Counted from the stretch's first letter, positions 54,332 through 63,645 are shown. The stretch: DNA of 64,000 nt from CBDANW01 sp965197825 (GCA_965197825.1 CBDANW010000003.1:2852001-2916000); one strand, 5' to 3'. Program-made: numbers and translations. The notes: generated from the letters alone by a model not told the origin.

Positions 54332-55348
54332 ATGCGTCAGTTGATCATCGCAAGCGCGTTCTTGCTCTGTGCCTTGGTGCCTCACGCCAATGCGCAGCAG
54401 GCCACTTTGGACATCTACTGGATCGACGTGGAAGGCGGTGCCGCGACTTTGATTGTGACGCCGGACCGGCAATCGTTCCTCATGGATGCTGGTTATAACC
54501 GGGAAGACGAGCGTGATACGCAGCGGATTCAGGCCGCCATGGCAGACGTCGGAATCACGGAGCTCGACTACTTCATCGCCTCCCATTTCCATCGCGATCA
54601 TGTGGGCGGCCTGCCAGCTTTAGCCAGGCGAGTCCCCATCAAGCAGTTCATCGATCACGGCGACAGCGTCGAGCAGGATAGCGAACGCGGTGGCCCCGCA
54701 TGGGACGGGTACCTCAGTGTCGCCAAGGGTAAACGGCGCAGCGTTGTGCCTGGCGACGAATTGTCCCTCGACGGCGTTGAGCTCACGTTCGTCACATCGA
54801 ATGGAGAGATTCCACGGCGGGCGCTCGAGGCCCATGGACCAAACTCGTATTGCGCCGGTGCGTTTCCCGGGGAGGAGGACTTGGGCGAGAACAGCCGTAG
54901 CGTTGGCTACCTGTTATCGCTCGGAGAATTTCAATTCCTGAACCTGGGTGATCTGACCGTCAACGTGCAGCACGAGCTGGCTTGCCCAGAATACCGTCTA
55001 GGGGTCGTGGACATCCTTCAGGTGCCCCACCACGGTAATGACATCGCCCCTCAGCTCACTGCGGTCGTCAATCCCGCCGTGGCCGTGTTGAACAATGGTC
55101 CTGACAAGGGGGGCAGCCCTGAGGGGTTCGAGGCGCTCCAAGTCATCCCCGATCTCGAGGCCGTCTGGCAGCTGCACCGAGCGCTGGACACTGACGACGA
55201 CCATAACGCGGCCGCAGAGATGACGGCGAATCTCACCGAGAAAGACGACTCAGGGTATTGGGTCAAGGCGGTCGTGCAACCCGACGGCAGCAGCTACACC
55301 CTCATCAACGGGCGAAACCAGTTCAGCCGGACCTACGCGTCCAAGTGA
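54332..55348 (+). CDS. Secreted metallo-beta-lactamase-fold hydrolase, ComEC-like
   Basis: 338 residues from ATG 54332, with a strong AGGAGG seven bases upstream. Signal peptide IIASAFLLCALVPHANA; then DIYWIDVEGGAATLIVTPD, the metal motif HFHRDHVGG, and later LNLGDLT and VPHHGND supplying further ligands. This layout is that of the ComEC/Rec2-type or competence-related MBL domain found as free secreted proteins, of unknown substrate. An IS3 element is inserted four bases after its stop codon without harming it. Confidence 0.9.
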   Translation: MRQLIIASAFLLCALVPHANAQQATLDIYWIDVEGGAATLIVTPDRQSFLMDAGYNREDERDTQRIQAAMADVGITELDYFIASHFHRDHVGGLPALARRVPIKQFIDHGDSVEQDSERGGPAWDGYLSVAKGKRRSVVPGDELSLDGVELTFVTSNGEIPRRALEAHGPNSYCAGAFPGEEDLGENSRSVGYLLSLGEFQFLNLGDLTVNVQHELACPEYRLGVVDILQVPHHGNDIAPQLTAVVNPAVAVLNNGPDKGGSPEGFEALQVIPDLEAVWQLHRALDTDDDHNAAAEMTANLTEKDDSGYWVKAVVQPDGSSYTLINGRNQFSRTYASK

Positions 55349-55369
55349 CTCTGACCCTGCCCGGGTTTT

Positions 55370-55708
55370 GTGGACATCAACCGAGGCGCGACAATGCGCC
55401 TGGAGGCGTCCATGGGAGAACGACGACGCAGGAAGTTCACGGGGGAGTTCAAGAAGGAAGCGGTCCGGCTGTTCAGGGAGGGCGAGGGCAGCATCGGCCA
55501 GGTCGCTAAGGAACTGGACCTGACGGAATCGGCCCTTCGAAACTGGGTGAAACAATACAAAGTTGATCACGGTGAAGGTCCACGCGAGGCTCTGACGACG
55601 GCGGAACGTGATGAGCTCCGTTCGCTACGGCGTCGAGTGCGTACGTTGGAGCAAGAGCGAGAAATATTAAAAAAGGCGGCGGCCTTCTTCGCGAAGGAAA
55701 GCGAATGA
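55370..55708 (+). CDS. IS3 OrfA (helix-turn-helix protein)
   Basis: Up to 112 residues; the natural start is probably ATG 55394 or 55412. RRKFTGEFKKEAVRLFREGE and GQVAKELDLTESALRNWVKQY form the helix-turn-helix; a leucine zipper follows (LRSLRRRVRTLEQEREILKK). AAAAAAG at 55669-55675 allows a -1 ribosomal frameshift into orfB to make the OrfAB transposase. Confidence 0.93.
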   Translation: MDINRGATMRLEASMGERRRRKFTGEFKKEAVRLFREGEGSIGQVAKELDLTESALRNWVKQYKVDHGEGPREALTTAERDELRSLRRRVRTLEQEREILKKAAAFFAKESE

Positions 55709-56583
55709 GATTCAAATTCATTCACGCGGAGCGGGCCAACTACCCGGTGCGGGTGATGTGCCGAGTTCTGAGGGTATCGACCAGCGGCTACTACGCTCAG
55801 ATGAAGCGCGCGCCCAGCAAGCGACAGTGTGAGGATGGGAAGCTGAAGCTGCGCATCCAAGCGATCCACGCCCATAGCCGTGGTACCTACGGCAGGGAGC
55901 GTGTACGTCGCCAGCTTGACGGGGAGAACGTCGAGGTAGGCAAGCAGCGAGTGGCACGGCTGATGCGTGAGATGGGCCTGCAGGGTCTGCCCAGCAAGCG
56001 TTTTCGCCGCACGACCGACAGCAAGCACGATCGCCCCATCGCACCCAACGTGCTCGGCCGGAACTTCGAAGCCGCACGACCGAACCAGTTCTGGGTGACG
56101 GACATAACCTACATCCGGACTTGGGAAGGCTGGCTCTACTTGGCGGTCATCCTCGATCTGTTCTCGCGTCGTGTCGTAGGCTGGGCGATGCAGCCCCACC
56201 TGCGCGCGGAGCTTGCTCTCGAGGCGCTTCACATGGCCTTGGGGCGCCGCCTGCCGGAAAGTGGCTTGGTGCATCATTCAGACCGTGGTACTCAATACGC
56301 GGCTGCGACCTACCAGGCCGTGCTCGATGAGTACGGCATCGTGTGCTCGATGAGCCGCAAGGGTGATTGCTGGGACAACGCCGTGACCGAGAGCTTCTTA
56401 GGCACGCTCAAGACCGAGCTCCTCCACCGATGTAGTTGGCCAACACGACGTATGGCCAAAGACGCGGTCGCGAGCTACATCGAGGGGTTCTACAATCCGT
56501 ATCGACTCCACTCGTCACTCGATTACAACAGCCCAATGGTGTTCGAACGGATTCATGACCTCAAAACGGCTCATGCGAGATAA
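55705..56583 (+). CDS. IS3 OrfB (DDE transposase)
   Basis: 292 residues. An HTH_21 segment (RGTYGRERVRRQLDGENVEV) precedes the integrase core with QFWVTDITYI, LVHHSDRGTQYA and NAVTESFLGTLKTE as the Asp, Asp and Glu regions. It overlaps orfA by four bases in the -1 frame. The gene appears functional. Confidence 0.95.
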   Translation: MRFKFIHAERANYPVRVMCRVLRVSTSGYYAQMKRAPSKRQCEDGKLKLRIQAIHAHSRGTYGRERVRRQLDGENVEVGKQRVARLMREMGLQGLPSKRFRRTTDSKHDRPIAPNVLGRNFEAARPNQFWVTDITYIRTWEGWLYLAVILDLFSRRVVGWAMQPHLRAELALEALHMALGRRLPESGLVHHSDRGTQYAAATYQAVLDEYGIVCSMSRKGDCWDNAVTESFLGTLKTELLHRCSWPTRRMAKDAVASYIEGFYNPYRLHSSLDYNSPMVFERIHDLKTAHAR

Positions 56584-56631
56584 TCAACCTGTCCACTTTT
56601 CCTGGGCAAGGTCACTCGGGGGCGTGGCTCG

Positions 56632-57380
56632 CTACGGTGAGTCGGCGCGGCCGTCCGGAGAGGACTTCCGCCGAGCGGTGGCGATCTTCTCTTGGATGAA
56701 TGCGACCCCAAAGACCTTCTCCGCGCTCAAACGATTGTGCGGACCACAGTAAAGTCGTAAATACTTCTCGTCGTGGCTTCGATACAACGCAAAGGGCCGT
56801 AGGTGTTCAACCTCAAGTCCGGTCCGCGAGCGACACCGAGTCCCGTCGGGCCCTCGGTATTCGCACTGGTAGCTCGCCCTCTCATACACGCGCTCGCGGG
56901 TCTCTGAAGGAATGTAACGCGACTTGGCCGCGACCTCGTCCGGACAAGGTCTTTGTCTGGAATTGTCGACGCTACTCGGCTTCCGTTTAAGTCGCCGTGC
57001 ACGCTTTCTCTTTACGTCTTTCTTGTCGAGCGCGACGTCCATGGCTTTGTTCCATGATCTCAGCCATGTGTTAAAGAGGATTCTCGACCCCTAGAACTTC
57101 CGCAAGACGCTCGAACTTCTCTTTGAACTTGCGGTCGGCCGCGAAGCGGAAGTTAAAGGTCTCCGGTCTCGCTGGCTCAAGGATACTCGGCGACACACGG
57201 GGAACGGGGCGCGGTGCTGTGGCTTCCGGCCGCGTCGGCGTAGGTTGCATGGCCAGTGGTGAGGTCAAGGCTGGCCGAGAAGGCGTCTTTCGAATTGAGG
57301 GAGCAAAGACCGGCTTGGGCCGGAGCGCGACGAGGTATTCCTCCGCCTCGCGTTTCGTCATTCCGGCGCAATCGGAAACA
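56632..57380 (-). pseudogene. HNH endonuclease-domain protein, N-truncated, nonsense codon and indel
   Basis: The upstream piece (57361-57074) reads TKREAEEYLVALRPKPV, a Pro-rich linker and FNFRFAADRKFKEKFERLAEV; TAA at 57071-57073 follows VENPL, but the frame goes on HMAEIMEQ, then one base later AMDVALDKKD. The downstream piece (57042-56632) has the HNH nuclease: YIPSETRERVYERASYQCEY, LEVEHLRPFALY and LRLYCGPHNRLSAE. This is the layout of a group of HNH proteins common in Acidobacteriota and Myxococcota. The N-terminus is removed by IS256-I. DNA cleavage is presumed for the intact family. Confidence 0.8.
56928..56976. repeat. Dispersed palindromic repeat, copy 4 (inside the HNH pseudogene)
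   Basis: CGACCTCGTCCGGACAAGGT then CTTTGTCTGGAATTGTCGAC. The same layout as copies 1 and 2. It lies within the sequence coding for the basic linker KRKPSSVDNSRQRPCPDEVA, so the repeat is translated. Confidence 0.6.
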
Positions 57381-58007
57381 AGGGGGGATGTCCCGCCGGA
57401 TGTTGAATTTGGGGTAGCGGCGGCTCCTTGGCCGGCCTAAGAATAGGTCTGCCAATAAACCGTCTCCAGAGGGGGACAAGGAGCCACCAATGCCTAGGAA
57501 ATCGAAGAAGCCAGTAAGAAAGCAAACGCACTCGCCTACGGGCAAGGTAGTTGGCCAAGTCGGTCAGATACTGCTACCGATGATAGCTGGGATCGCGGCC
57601 ACGAAGGCGGATCTGACGGAATGGGTGTACGAGCAAGGACTGACAGCTCTGCACCTACTGCTCAGAGAGGACGCCGAGGAGATCGCGGGGCTCAAGGGCA
57701 AGCACGAGAAGGAGCGAACTCATAACCACTGTGGGAGCACGAACGGAGAGCTGAGCTTCGGTGGTCGTCGCATCCAAGTGTCGCGACCTCGAGTTCGCTC
57801 GAAGTCGGGCGAGGAGGCGTCGCTTCCACACTTCGAAGCCTTCCGCGAAGAAGACCCGCTTCCAGAGCGAGTGTTGAATCAGATCTTGGTGGGGGTATCG
57901 ACCCGAAATTACGAATCGAGTCTGGACAAACCCACGGCCAAGTTGAAGTCTCGTGGCACGAGTAAGAGTGCCGCCAGCCGTCACCTCGAAAGTGTGCCAA
58001 TCTTAGT

Positions 58008-58196
58008 GTCCCCTTCGGGGATGGTGGAAACCCCTCGCCTTTAGGCGAAGAAAAGATCGTCGAAGTCCCCGAAGGGGACGAGACTCCCCAGACTGAAGTC
58101 GGGGGGTTGAGAATGAAGCGGGCGCATGAAGTCGACTTCCAGTCGACGCGCCCGCGCAATCCACCGGCTTAAGCCGGTGGTTGATTTAATTAGGAA
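58008..58196. mobile_element. Hairpin-array insert inside the IS256-II left terminal repeat
   Basis: 189 bases with stacked stems: GTCCCC/GGGGA twice in inverted order (58008, 58067), CGCC-TTTA-GGCG, CTCCCC-AGACTGAAGTC-GGGGG, GTCGACTTC-CAGTCGAC and CCACCGGCTTAAGCCGGTGG. It separates TCTTAGT from TTGAAAC, which are contiguous in the right repeat. No coding capacity. The stems resemble IS200/IS605 ends or palindrome-associated elements; an RNA role is speculative. Confidence 0.65.
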
Positions 58197-58271
58197 TTGA
58201 AACGGCTCCAAACTCCGTGGTTTGATGGCGTTGGACAAAACAAAATCAAGCCGCGAAGAAAGGAAGCCGAG

Positions 58272-59563
58272 ATGGGAAGTCTGCTACGTTCGGTCAAGAA
58301 ACGCAAGAAGTCGCGTCGTTTGGGTGAGGTCGAGATGGTGAGGCACGAGGATTACGGGGAACTCGCGCTGGACGCCAAGGTAGAGATGATCCGTTCGTTG
58401 GTCCCCCTTGGTCTAATGCACGTTCACGAGTTGCTCGACGACGAAGTGAAGGCGTTGGCGGGAGAGCGATAGTCTCGCAAGGACGAGCTGGAGCGCGGTC
58501 GCCGTCCCGGAAGCAACCCGGGCACGGTAGGGCTTGGCGGCCAGCGGGTACCGATCCGTGTGCCACGGGTTCGGAGCATCGAGGAGGAGAGATTCCGCTT
58601 CGCTGCTACGAGGCGGTGAGCCACGGCGGTGAGGTGAATGATCTTCTGCTGAAACGAGTTCTCTACGGAATCTCTTGTCGCAACTACGAGGCGGCAGCGG
58701 AAGCGATTCCGGGCGCCATCGGGCTGTCGAGCTCAACGGTGTCCCGAGGGTTCGTGCAAGCGAGCGCTGCGAAGCTGCGGGAGATGCAGGAACGGGATCT
58801 GACCGGCGAGGATGTGGTGGCGCTGTTTCTGGATGGGAAGACATTCGCCGAGGCAACGATGGTCGTGGCTCTGGGCATCACGCTTTGCGGGGAAAAACGC
58901 TTCTTGGGCTTCGTGGAGACGGACACGGAGAACGGGCAGGTGTTGACGCCGTTCCTGCGTTCACTGCTCGAGCGGGGACTCGATATCTCCCAGGGTCTGC
59001 TGGTGATCATCGACGGCGGCAAGGGTCTCCAAGCGGCAGTCAAGAAAGCATTCCGTAAGCGGGCTCTGATACAACGCTGCCAGTGGCACAAACGTGAAAA
59101 CGTAGTGAGCTACCTGTCCAAGGGCGAGCAGGCGTCATGGCGCAAGCGGCTCCAGTGGGCCTACAACAGGCCGGAGTACGAAGAGGCCCTCACTGCGCTC
59201 GAGCAACTCCACGGTGAGTTAGAAGAGCGGAACCAATCCGCAGCTGGCAGCCTGGAGGAAGGCCTTGAGGAGACGCTGACGTTGCATCGACTCGGCGTGC
59301 ACGCGGTGCTGGGCCGTTCGTTCAAGACGACGAACTGCCTTTGAGTCCGTCAATGCTCTCGTCGAGGAACGCTGCGCGAAGGTCGACCACTGGAAGAACT
59401 CGAGCCAACGCCAGCGCTGGTTGGCAACGGCGCTCGTAGACATCGAACCGCGCTTGAGGAAGGTGGTGGGCTACCGCCATCTTCCCAAGCTTCGCGAAGC
59501 TCTCAAGCGGGAACTGAAGATCGAGGCGAAGACATCAACCGTATCGAAGAAGAAGGTCGCTTA
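58272..59563 (+). pseudogene. IS256-II transposase, nonsense codon and two frameshifts
   Basis: Start MGSLLRSVKKRKKSRRLGE. TAG at 58470-58472 follows EVKALAGER, with the frame continuing SRKDELERGRRPGSNPG and a conserved strand VPIRVPRVRS. A shift near 58588 leads into LLKRVLYGISCRNYEAAAEA, VALFLDGKTFAEATMVV, LVIIDGGKGLQ and QRCQWHKRENVV. A second shift near 59337 leads to ESVNALVEERCAKVDHW and the C-terminus. All three catalytic regions exist but in different frames, so the enzyme is dead. Confidence 0.9.
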
Positions 59564-60492
59564 AACGTGAGCCGTGGAGAGTTTCAACTAAGAATGGGCT
59601 TGACTCGTCACCTCGTGAGCCAGACGACTAAGAAGCTCGAGGAATACCTGTCTCGGCGGCTAGAGGAGTTCGAGCTTGCGGCACTGATGCTGGATGGCCT
59701 TGAGGTGGCCGGACAGACCGTCGTCGTAACTCTCGGTATCACAATAGATGGAACGAAGGTGCCCCTGGGTATATGGCTGGGCTCGACGGAGAACTCTCGG
59801 GTGTGCACCGCGATGTTGCAGGACCTTCTCGAGCGAGGCTTGCGCGTCGATGAGTCGATTCTCTGCGTAGTGGACGGAGGCAAAGGCATCCGCAAGGCAC
59901 TCGTCGACGTTTTGGGGGACCTCGCGGTCATCCAAAGGTGCCAGATCCATAAACTCCGGAATCTTCGCTCGTACCTTCCCAAGTCTCGTCACGCCTACGT
60001 GCTCCAGACGATGAAGGAAGCCTACAAGTGCAAGAGTGCCGACAAGGCGCGCAAGCGACTTCAGGCATTGGTGTCGTGGCTCGAGCGAAACGGCTACGAC
60101 GAAGCTGCCGGAAGCCTTCGTGAAGGGATGGAAGAGACACTCACGGTCGTGAAGCTCGCGCTGCCCGCCTTACTTCGCCAGTCTCTTGCCACGACGAACG
60201 CCATTGAGAATCTCAACGGAACCATTCGCAGAGTATCGAGAAACGTCAAGCGTTGGTAGAGTCCTTCCATGGTTCGCCGATGGACCGCTCTTGGCGTCGT
60301 CACCGCGCAGAAAAAGTTCCGGCGTATCAAAGGCTATCGCCATATGGGCGCTCTCGTTCACGCGCTTAGAAGCAAACAGAAATCTCTTGACAGCGATGAG
60401 TTTGCTGCCTAAGAGTATTCACAGGTGCCGCCGCTACCCGACCAAATTCAACAGCGGCCGGGACATCCCCACTCCCATGGTTCCCTCCCCTA

Positions 60493-60534
60493 AGGGCCCG
60501 GGCAAGAATAACTACCGATTCTTGCCCGGACCCT
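60493..60534. terminator. Strong hairpin beside the IS256-I right end
   Basis: AGGG-C-CCGGGCAAGAAT pairs with ATTCTTGCCCGG-A-CCCT around an 8-base loop (12 perfect plus 4 outer pairs). No long T run follows on either strand, so a terminator is only possible. The stretch 60535-60698 holds no recognisable gene. Confidence 0.45.
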
Positions 60535-60698
60535 AAGTTGGAAACTTCGTCGCGGGATCCTAGGGCTTGCAATGCCCTCCGGGTCTGTATCCCGCCTTAA
60601 TCGCTTCCTCTCTTGAATTGAAGATGGCAGTACGGTTCTTGCAACTGTAACTTGGTCTCGATAGGCCGGATGACACGCTTCTTCACTGTGTAGCTTCT

Positions 60699-60934
60699 TT
60701 AGTCTGTTGGGGGCTCTATGGGGCCAGGTAGAAATGCCCTGATTTTCCTCTTTAAGGGGCGATAAGCGCGTCCCTCCCTTTCGACAAGCCCCATATCTCT
60801 CAGAGCATTTAGATCGCGAGTGATAACTTTTGGGTCCATCCCGGCATAAGCTTGAAAAAGGCTTGTGTTGATATGTGGAATGTCGCTGCTTATGTAACCA
60901 TTCCAACGGCATTCCGAGCATGAGATTCAGGCGT
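60699..60934 (-). pseudogene. Winged-helix-like C-terminal fragment
   Basis: The frame reads GYISSDIPHINTSLFQAYAG, MDPKVITRDLNALRDMGLVE and RKIRAFLPGP before TAA. The middle part looks like a winged helix of the DeoR/Fic-associated kind (RDLNALRDMGLVEREG). There is no start; the upstream part is removed by IS3 copy B. Function unknown. Confidence 0.4.
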
Positions 60935-60940
60935 CTCACA

Positions 60941-62204
60941 TGACCTTGCCCAGGAAAAGTGGACAGGTTGATTATCTCGCATGAGCCGTTTTGAGGTCAT
61001 GAATCCGTTCGAACACCATTGGGCTGTTGTAATCGAGTGACGAGTGGAGTCGATACGGATTGTAGAACCCCTCGATGTAGCTCGCGACCGCGTCTTTGGC
61101 CATACGTCGTGTTGGCCAACTACACCGGTGGAGGAGCTCGGTCTTGAGCGTGCCTAAGAAGCTCTCGGTCACGGCGTTGTCCCAGCAATCACCCTTGCGG
61201 CTCATCGAGCACACGATGCCGTACTCATCGAGCACGGCCTGGTAGGTCGCAGCCGCGTATTGAGTACCACGGTCTGAATGATGCACCAAGCCACTTTCCG
61301 GCAGGCGGCGCCCCAAGGCCATGTGAAGCGCCTCGAGAGCAAGCTCCGCGCGCAGGTGGGGCTGCATCGCCCAGCCGACGACACGACGCGAGAACAGATC
61401 GAGGATGACCGCCAAGTAGAGCCAGCCTTCCCAAGTCCGGATGTAGGTTATGTCCGTCACCCAGAACTGGTTCGGTCGTTCGGCTTCGAAGTTCCGGCCG
61501 AGCACGTTGGGTGCGATGGGGCGATCGTGCTTGCTGTCGGTCGTGCGGCGAAAACGCTTGCTGGGCAGACCCTGCAGGCCCATCTCACGCATCAGCCGTG
61601 CCACTCGCTGCTTGCCTACCTCGACGTTCTCCCCGTCAAGCTGGCGACGTACACGCTCCCTGCCGTAGGTACCACGGCTATGGGCGTGGATCGCTTGGAT
61701 GCGCAGCTTCAGCTTCCCATCCTCACACTGTCGCTTGCTGGGCGCGCGCTTCATCTGAGCGTAGTAGCCGCTGGTCGATACCCTCAGAACTCGGCACATC
61801 ACCCGCACCGGGTAGTTGGCCCGCTCCGCGTGAATGAATTTGAATCTCATTCGCTTTCCTTCGCGAAGAAGGCCGCCGCCTTTTTTAATATTTCTCGCTC
61901 TTGCTCCAACGTACGCACTCGACGCCGTAGCGAACGGAGCTCATCACGTTCCGCCGTCGTCAGAGCCTCGCGTGGACCTTCACCGTGATCAACTTTGTAT
62001 TGTTTCACCCAGTTTCGAAGGGCCGATTCCGTCAGGTCCAGTTCCTTAGCGACCTGGCCGATGCTGCCCTCGCCCTCCCTGAACAGCCGGACCGCTTCCT
62101 TCTTGAACTTCCCCCGTGAACTTCCTGCGTCGTCGTTCTCCCATGGACGCCTCCAGGCGCATTGTCGCGCCTCGGTTGATGTCCACAAAACCCGGGCAGG
62201 GTCA
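60941..62204 (-). mobile_element. IS3-family element B, orfA frameshifted
   Basis: The same element as copy A in inverted orientation, ends TGACCTTGCCCAGG at 60941 and GGGCAGGGTCA to 62204, flanked by CACA (60937-60940 and 62205-62208). OrfB (60972-61850) is intact with one or two substitutions. OrfA carries an extra A near 62114 (GGGGGAAGTTC against GGGGGAGTTC), which breaks its N-terminus, so only orfB and the zipper region can be read. It could move only with help from copy A. Confidence 0.93.
60972..61850 (-). CDS. IS3 OrfB (copy B)
   Basis: 292 residues, essentially the same as copy A, with Glu for Ala in FEAERPNQFWVTD. The catalytic Asp, Asp and Glu regions are present. Without a working OrfA it is unlikely to yield active transposase. 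Confidence 0.93.
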   Translation of the reverse strand: MRFKFIHAERANYPVRVMCRVLRVSTSGYYAQMKRAPSKRQCEDGKLKLRIQAIHAHSRGTYGRERVRRQLDGENVEVGKQRVARLMREMGLQGLPSKRFRRTTDSKHDRPIAPNVLGRNFEAERPNQFWVTDITYIRTWEGWLYLAVILDLFSRRVVGWAMQPHLRAELALEALHMALGRRLPESGLVHHSDRGTQYAAATYQAVLDEYGIVCSMSRKGDCWDNAVTESFLGTLKTELLHRCSWPTRRMAKDAVASYIEGFYNPYRLHSSLDYNSPMVFERIHDLKTAHAR

Positions 62205-62242
62205 CACATTAGGTAAACCAGCCTTCGCTCGTCCAAGAGTGA

Positions 62243-62290
62243 AAATCCCAAGGGAAAAATCTTGCCCGGGCGAGTTTTCGCGAGATCTCG
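62243..62290. repeat. Dispersed palindromic repeat, copy 5 (reverse orientation)
   Basis: On the minus strand: GCGAAAACTCGCCCGGGCAA followed by GATTTTTCCCTTGGGATTTTC. Pairs best with copies 2 and 3. It is also next to a GAGATCTC palindrome. Confidence 0.55.
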
Positions 62291-62314
62291 CGACATTCCG
62301 GCTCTCAAGGCGAT

Positions 62315-62505
62315 TCAACCCCCGAACAGCCGTTTCATCTCCTTGCGAATGTGGCGGCGTGCCTCGTCTCTGCTCGACAGGTTGAGTTGATCCAGCGAGT
62401 ATCGAAATGTCTCCAGCACAGCGGTGACATGCTTGCAGTAAGCCGCGAGCTCCTCGCGCCGTCGAGCAGATCACCGAGGTCTTCGGGTTTGAGGTTCTTC
62501 CGCAT
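62315..62505 (-). pseudogene. Small hypothetical protein, frameshifted
   Basis: A strong AAGGAGGAG site precedes ATG 62505. The frame starts MRKNLKPEDLGDLLDGAR and, after a one-base shift near 62455, continues EELAAYCKHVTAVLETFRY, SLDQLNLSSRDEARRHIRKE and ends MKRLFGG at TGA 62315. About 63 residues, charged and helical, with no family recognised. It may be the antitoxin-like or regulatory partner of a lost neighbour; that is a guess. Confidence 0.5.
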
Positions 62506-62534
62506 GTCACTCCTCCTTGGAAAGCGGCAGTGTA

Positions 62535-63602
62535 CTAGTGGACTGTAACAACTGAACGTTTAGTGGTTTTAATGCGTCGTGACGGATCGTTGTAGGTCCA
62601 CTTCACGGGCTTGGGGTCTTCGTTGTACTTGCGAATGTAGCGCATGATCTTGCGGGTCAGGTCGTGGGTTGACGTGAACACGCCTCGATGGATCAGGGCA
62701 CGCTCGATCTTGGAGAACCAGAGTTCGATTTTGTTCAGCCAGGAGGAATATGTGGGTGTGAAGTGGAGTCGGACTTTTGGGTTGGCCTCGAGGAACTGTG
62801 CGACCTTGGCGGTCTTGTGAGCCGACAGATTGTCGAGGATGACATGTATTTCGCGCTTTCGCTTTTGGCTCGCAACCAGCTGCTCCAAGAAGGCGACGAA
62901 CTCCTGGCTGGTATGGCGGCGGACAGTCTTGCCCAAAACCACCCCCGTCTTCGTGTCGAAGGCGGCGTAGAGAGAAAGCGTTCCATGCCGGACGTACTCG
63001 AAACCGTGTCGCTCGGCCCGCCCGGGAGACAACGGCAAGATCGGGTCCCGTCGATCCAGGGCTTGGATCGCCGTTTTCTCATCAATACAAAACACCGCAG
63101 CGTGCTGAGGTGGATTCATATATAGACCGATGATATCCGCTGCCTTCGTCTCGAAATCCGGATCGTTGGAGGCCTTGTAATGCTCAATTCGGTGTGGCTG
63201 GAGACCATGCTTTTTCCAAGTGCGAGCCACCATCATGTGATGGATTCCCAGCTTCTTCGCAAGTCGACGCGTGCTCCAGTGAGTCGAGCCGTCGGTCGGT
63301 TTTTTCTGCGTCCACGAAAGAATCCGTGCTTCCATCCGAGGCGTGAGCACTTGAATCGGACGCCCCTCGTGACGCGCGTACAGACCTGCCAGACGCTCCT
63401 CCAAGAATCGGCGTTTCCACTTGCTGATAAAAGGCGCCGTGCAGCCCACCGTCTGCTGCACCTGCGTATAGCTTGCACCGTCTGCCAGCAAGAGCAACAT
63501 CCGAGCGATCCGCGCGTCATCCGCTCGACCGCTACGGCTCGAAACTCGTTTGCCAAGCTCCCTATGTTCCGCTTGAGTCAACACAACGGCTCTCCCTCGC
63601 AT
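62535..63602 (-). CDS. IS630 transposase (copy C)
   Basis: 355 residues, intact, nearly the same as copy A (Gln for His in VASQKRKREIHV). Catalytic regions DEKTAIQ, LDNLSAHKT and NKIELWF are present and the stop is again the TAG of the target. Confidence 0.94.
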   Translation of the reverse strand: MRGRAVVLTQAEHRELGKRVSSRSGRADDARIARMLLLLADGASYTQVQQTVGCTAPFISKWKRRFLEERLAGLYARHEGRPIQVLTPRMEARILSWTQKKPTDGSTHWSTRRLAKKLGIHHMMVARTWKKHGLQPHRIEHYKASNDPDFETKAADIIGLYMNPPQHAAVFCIDEKTAIQALDRRDPILPLSPGRAERHGFEYVRHGTLSLYAAFDTKTGVVLGKTVRRHTSQEFVAFLEQLVASQKRKREIHVILDNLSAHKTAKVAQFLEANPKVRLHFTPTYSSWLNKIELWFSKIERALIHRGVFTSTHDLTRKIMRYIRKYNEDPKPVKWTYNDPSRRIKTTKRSVVTVH

Positions 63603-63645
63603 GAGAGAGATATTACAACTAAATACTTAAATGTTACAGTCCCAC
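62538..63645 (-). mobile_element. IS630-family element C, complete
   Basis: Same borders and gene as copies A and B, with one extra C near the right end (CAGTCCCAC). Its right CTAG at 63645-63648 is also the outer CTAG of a palindromic MITE, so the element was inserted into the MITE border or the MITE into its border. Confidence 0.94.

Larger units (their letters stand above)
55352..56614 (+). mobile_element. IS3-family element A, complete
   Basis: 1263 bases with ends TGACCCTGCCCGGG / complement of TGACCTTGCCCAGG, flanked by a 3-bp duplication CTC (55349-55351, 56615-56617). It carries orfA and orfB with an A6G slippery site. An inverted second copy lies at 60941-62204. Both look nearly identical, so spread was recent. 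Confidence 0.95.
57989..59605 (+). mobile_element. IS256-II element nested in IS256-I
   Basis: About 1617 bases, bracketed by CGTCACCTCG at 57979-57988 and 59606-59615, an 8-10 bp target duplication. The imperfect terminal repeats share CCA-TCTTAGTTGAAAC once the hairpin insert at 58008-58196 is removed. It carries a broken transposase. Insertion into IS256-I was clean: deleting it restores the frame. Confidence 0.9.
57384..60470 (+). mobile_element. IS256-I copy interrupted by IS256-II
   Basis: The left part 57384-57988 and right part 59606-60470 together equal a complete IS256-I. Transposase codons 1-162 run 57490-57988 and resume at 59606, ending at the shared TAG (60257-60259) with the readable extension beyond. 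The copy is inactivated by the nested element. No matching target duplication is seen at its outer borders. Confidence 0.95.

Noticed and set aside
56632..57380. The HNH gene as part of a defence or toxin system
   Set aside because: It is broken, lacks its N-terminus, has no adjacent immunity, methylase or helicase gene, and belongs to a widespread stand-alone HNH layout.
58170..58205. A palindrome followed by AATTAGGAATTGAAAC, like a CRISPR repeat with its ATTGAAAC handle
   Set aside because: Only one copy exists, there is no spacing pattern or cas gene, and TTGAAAC is explained as the continuation of the IS256-II terminal repeat, as shown by the right end.
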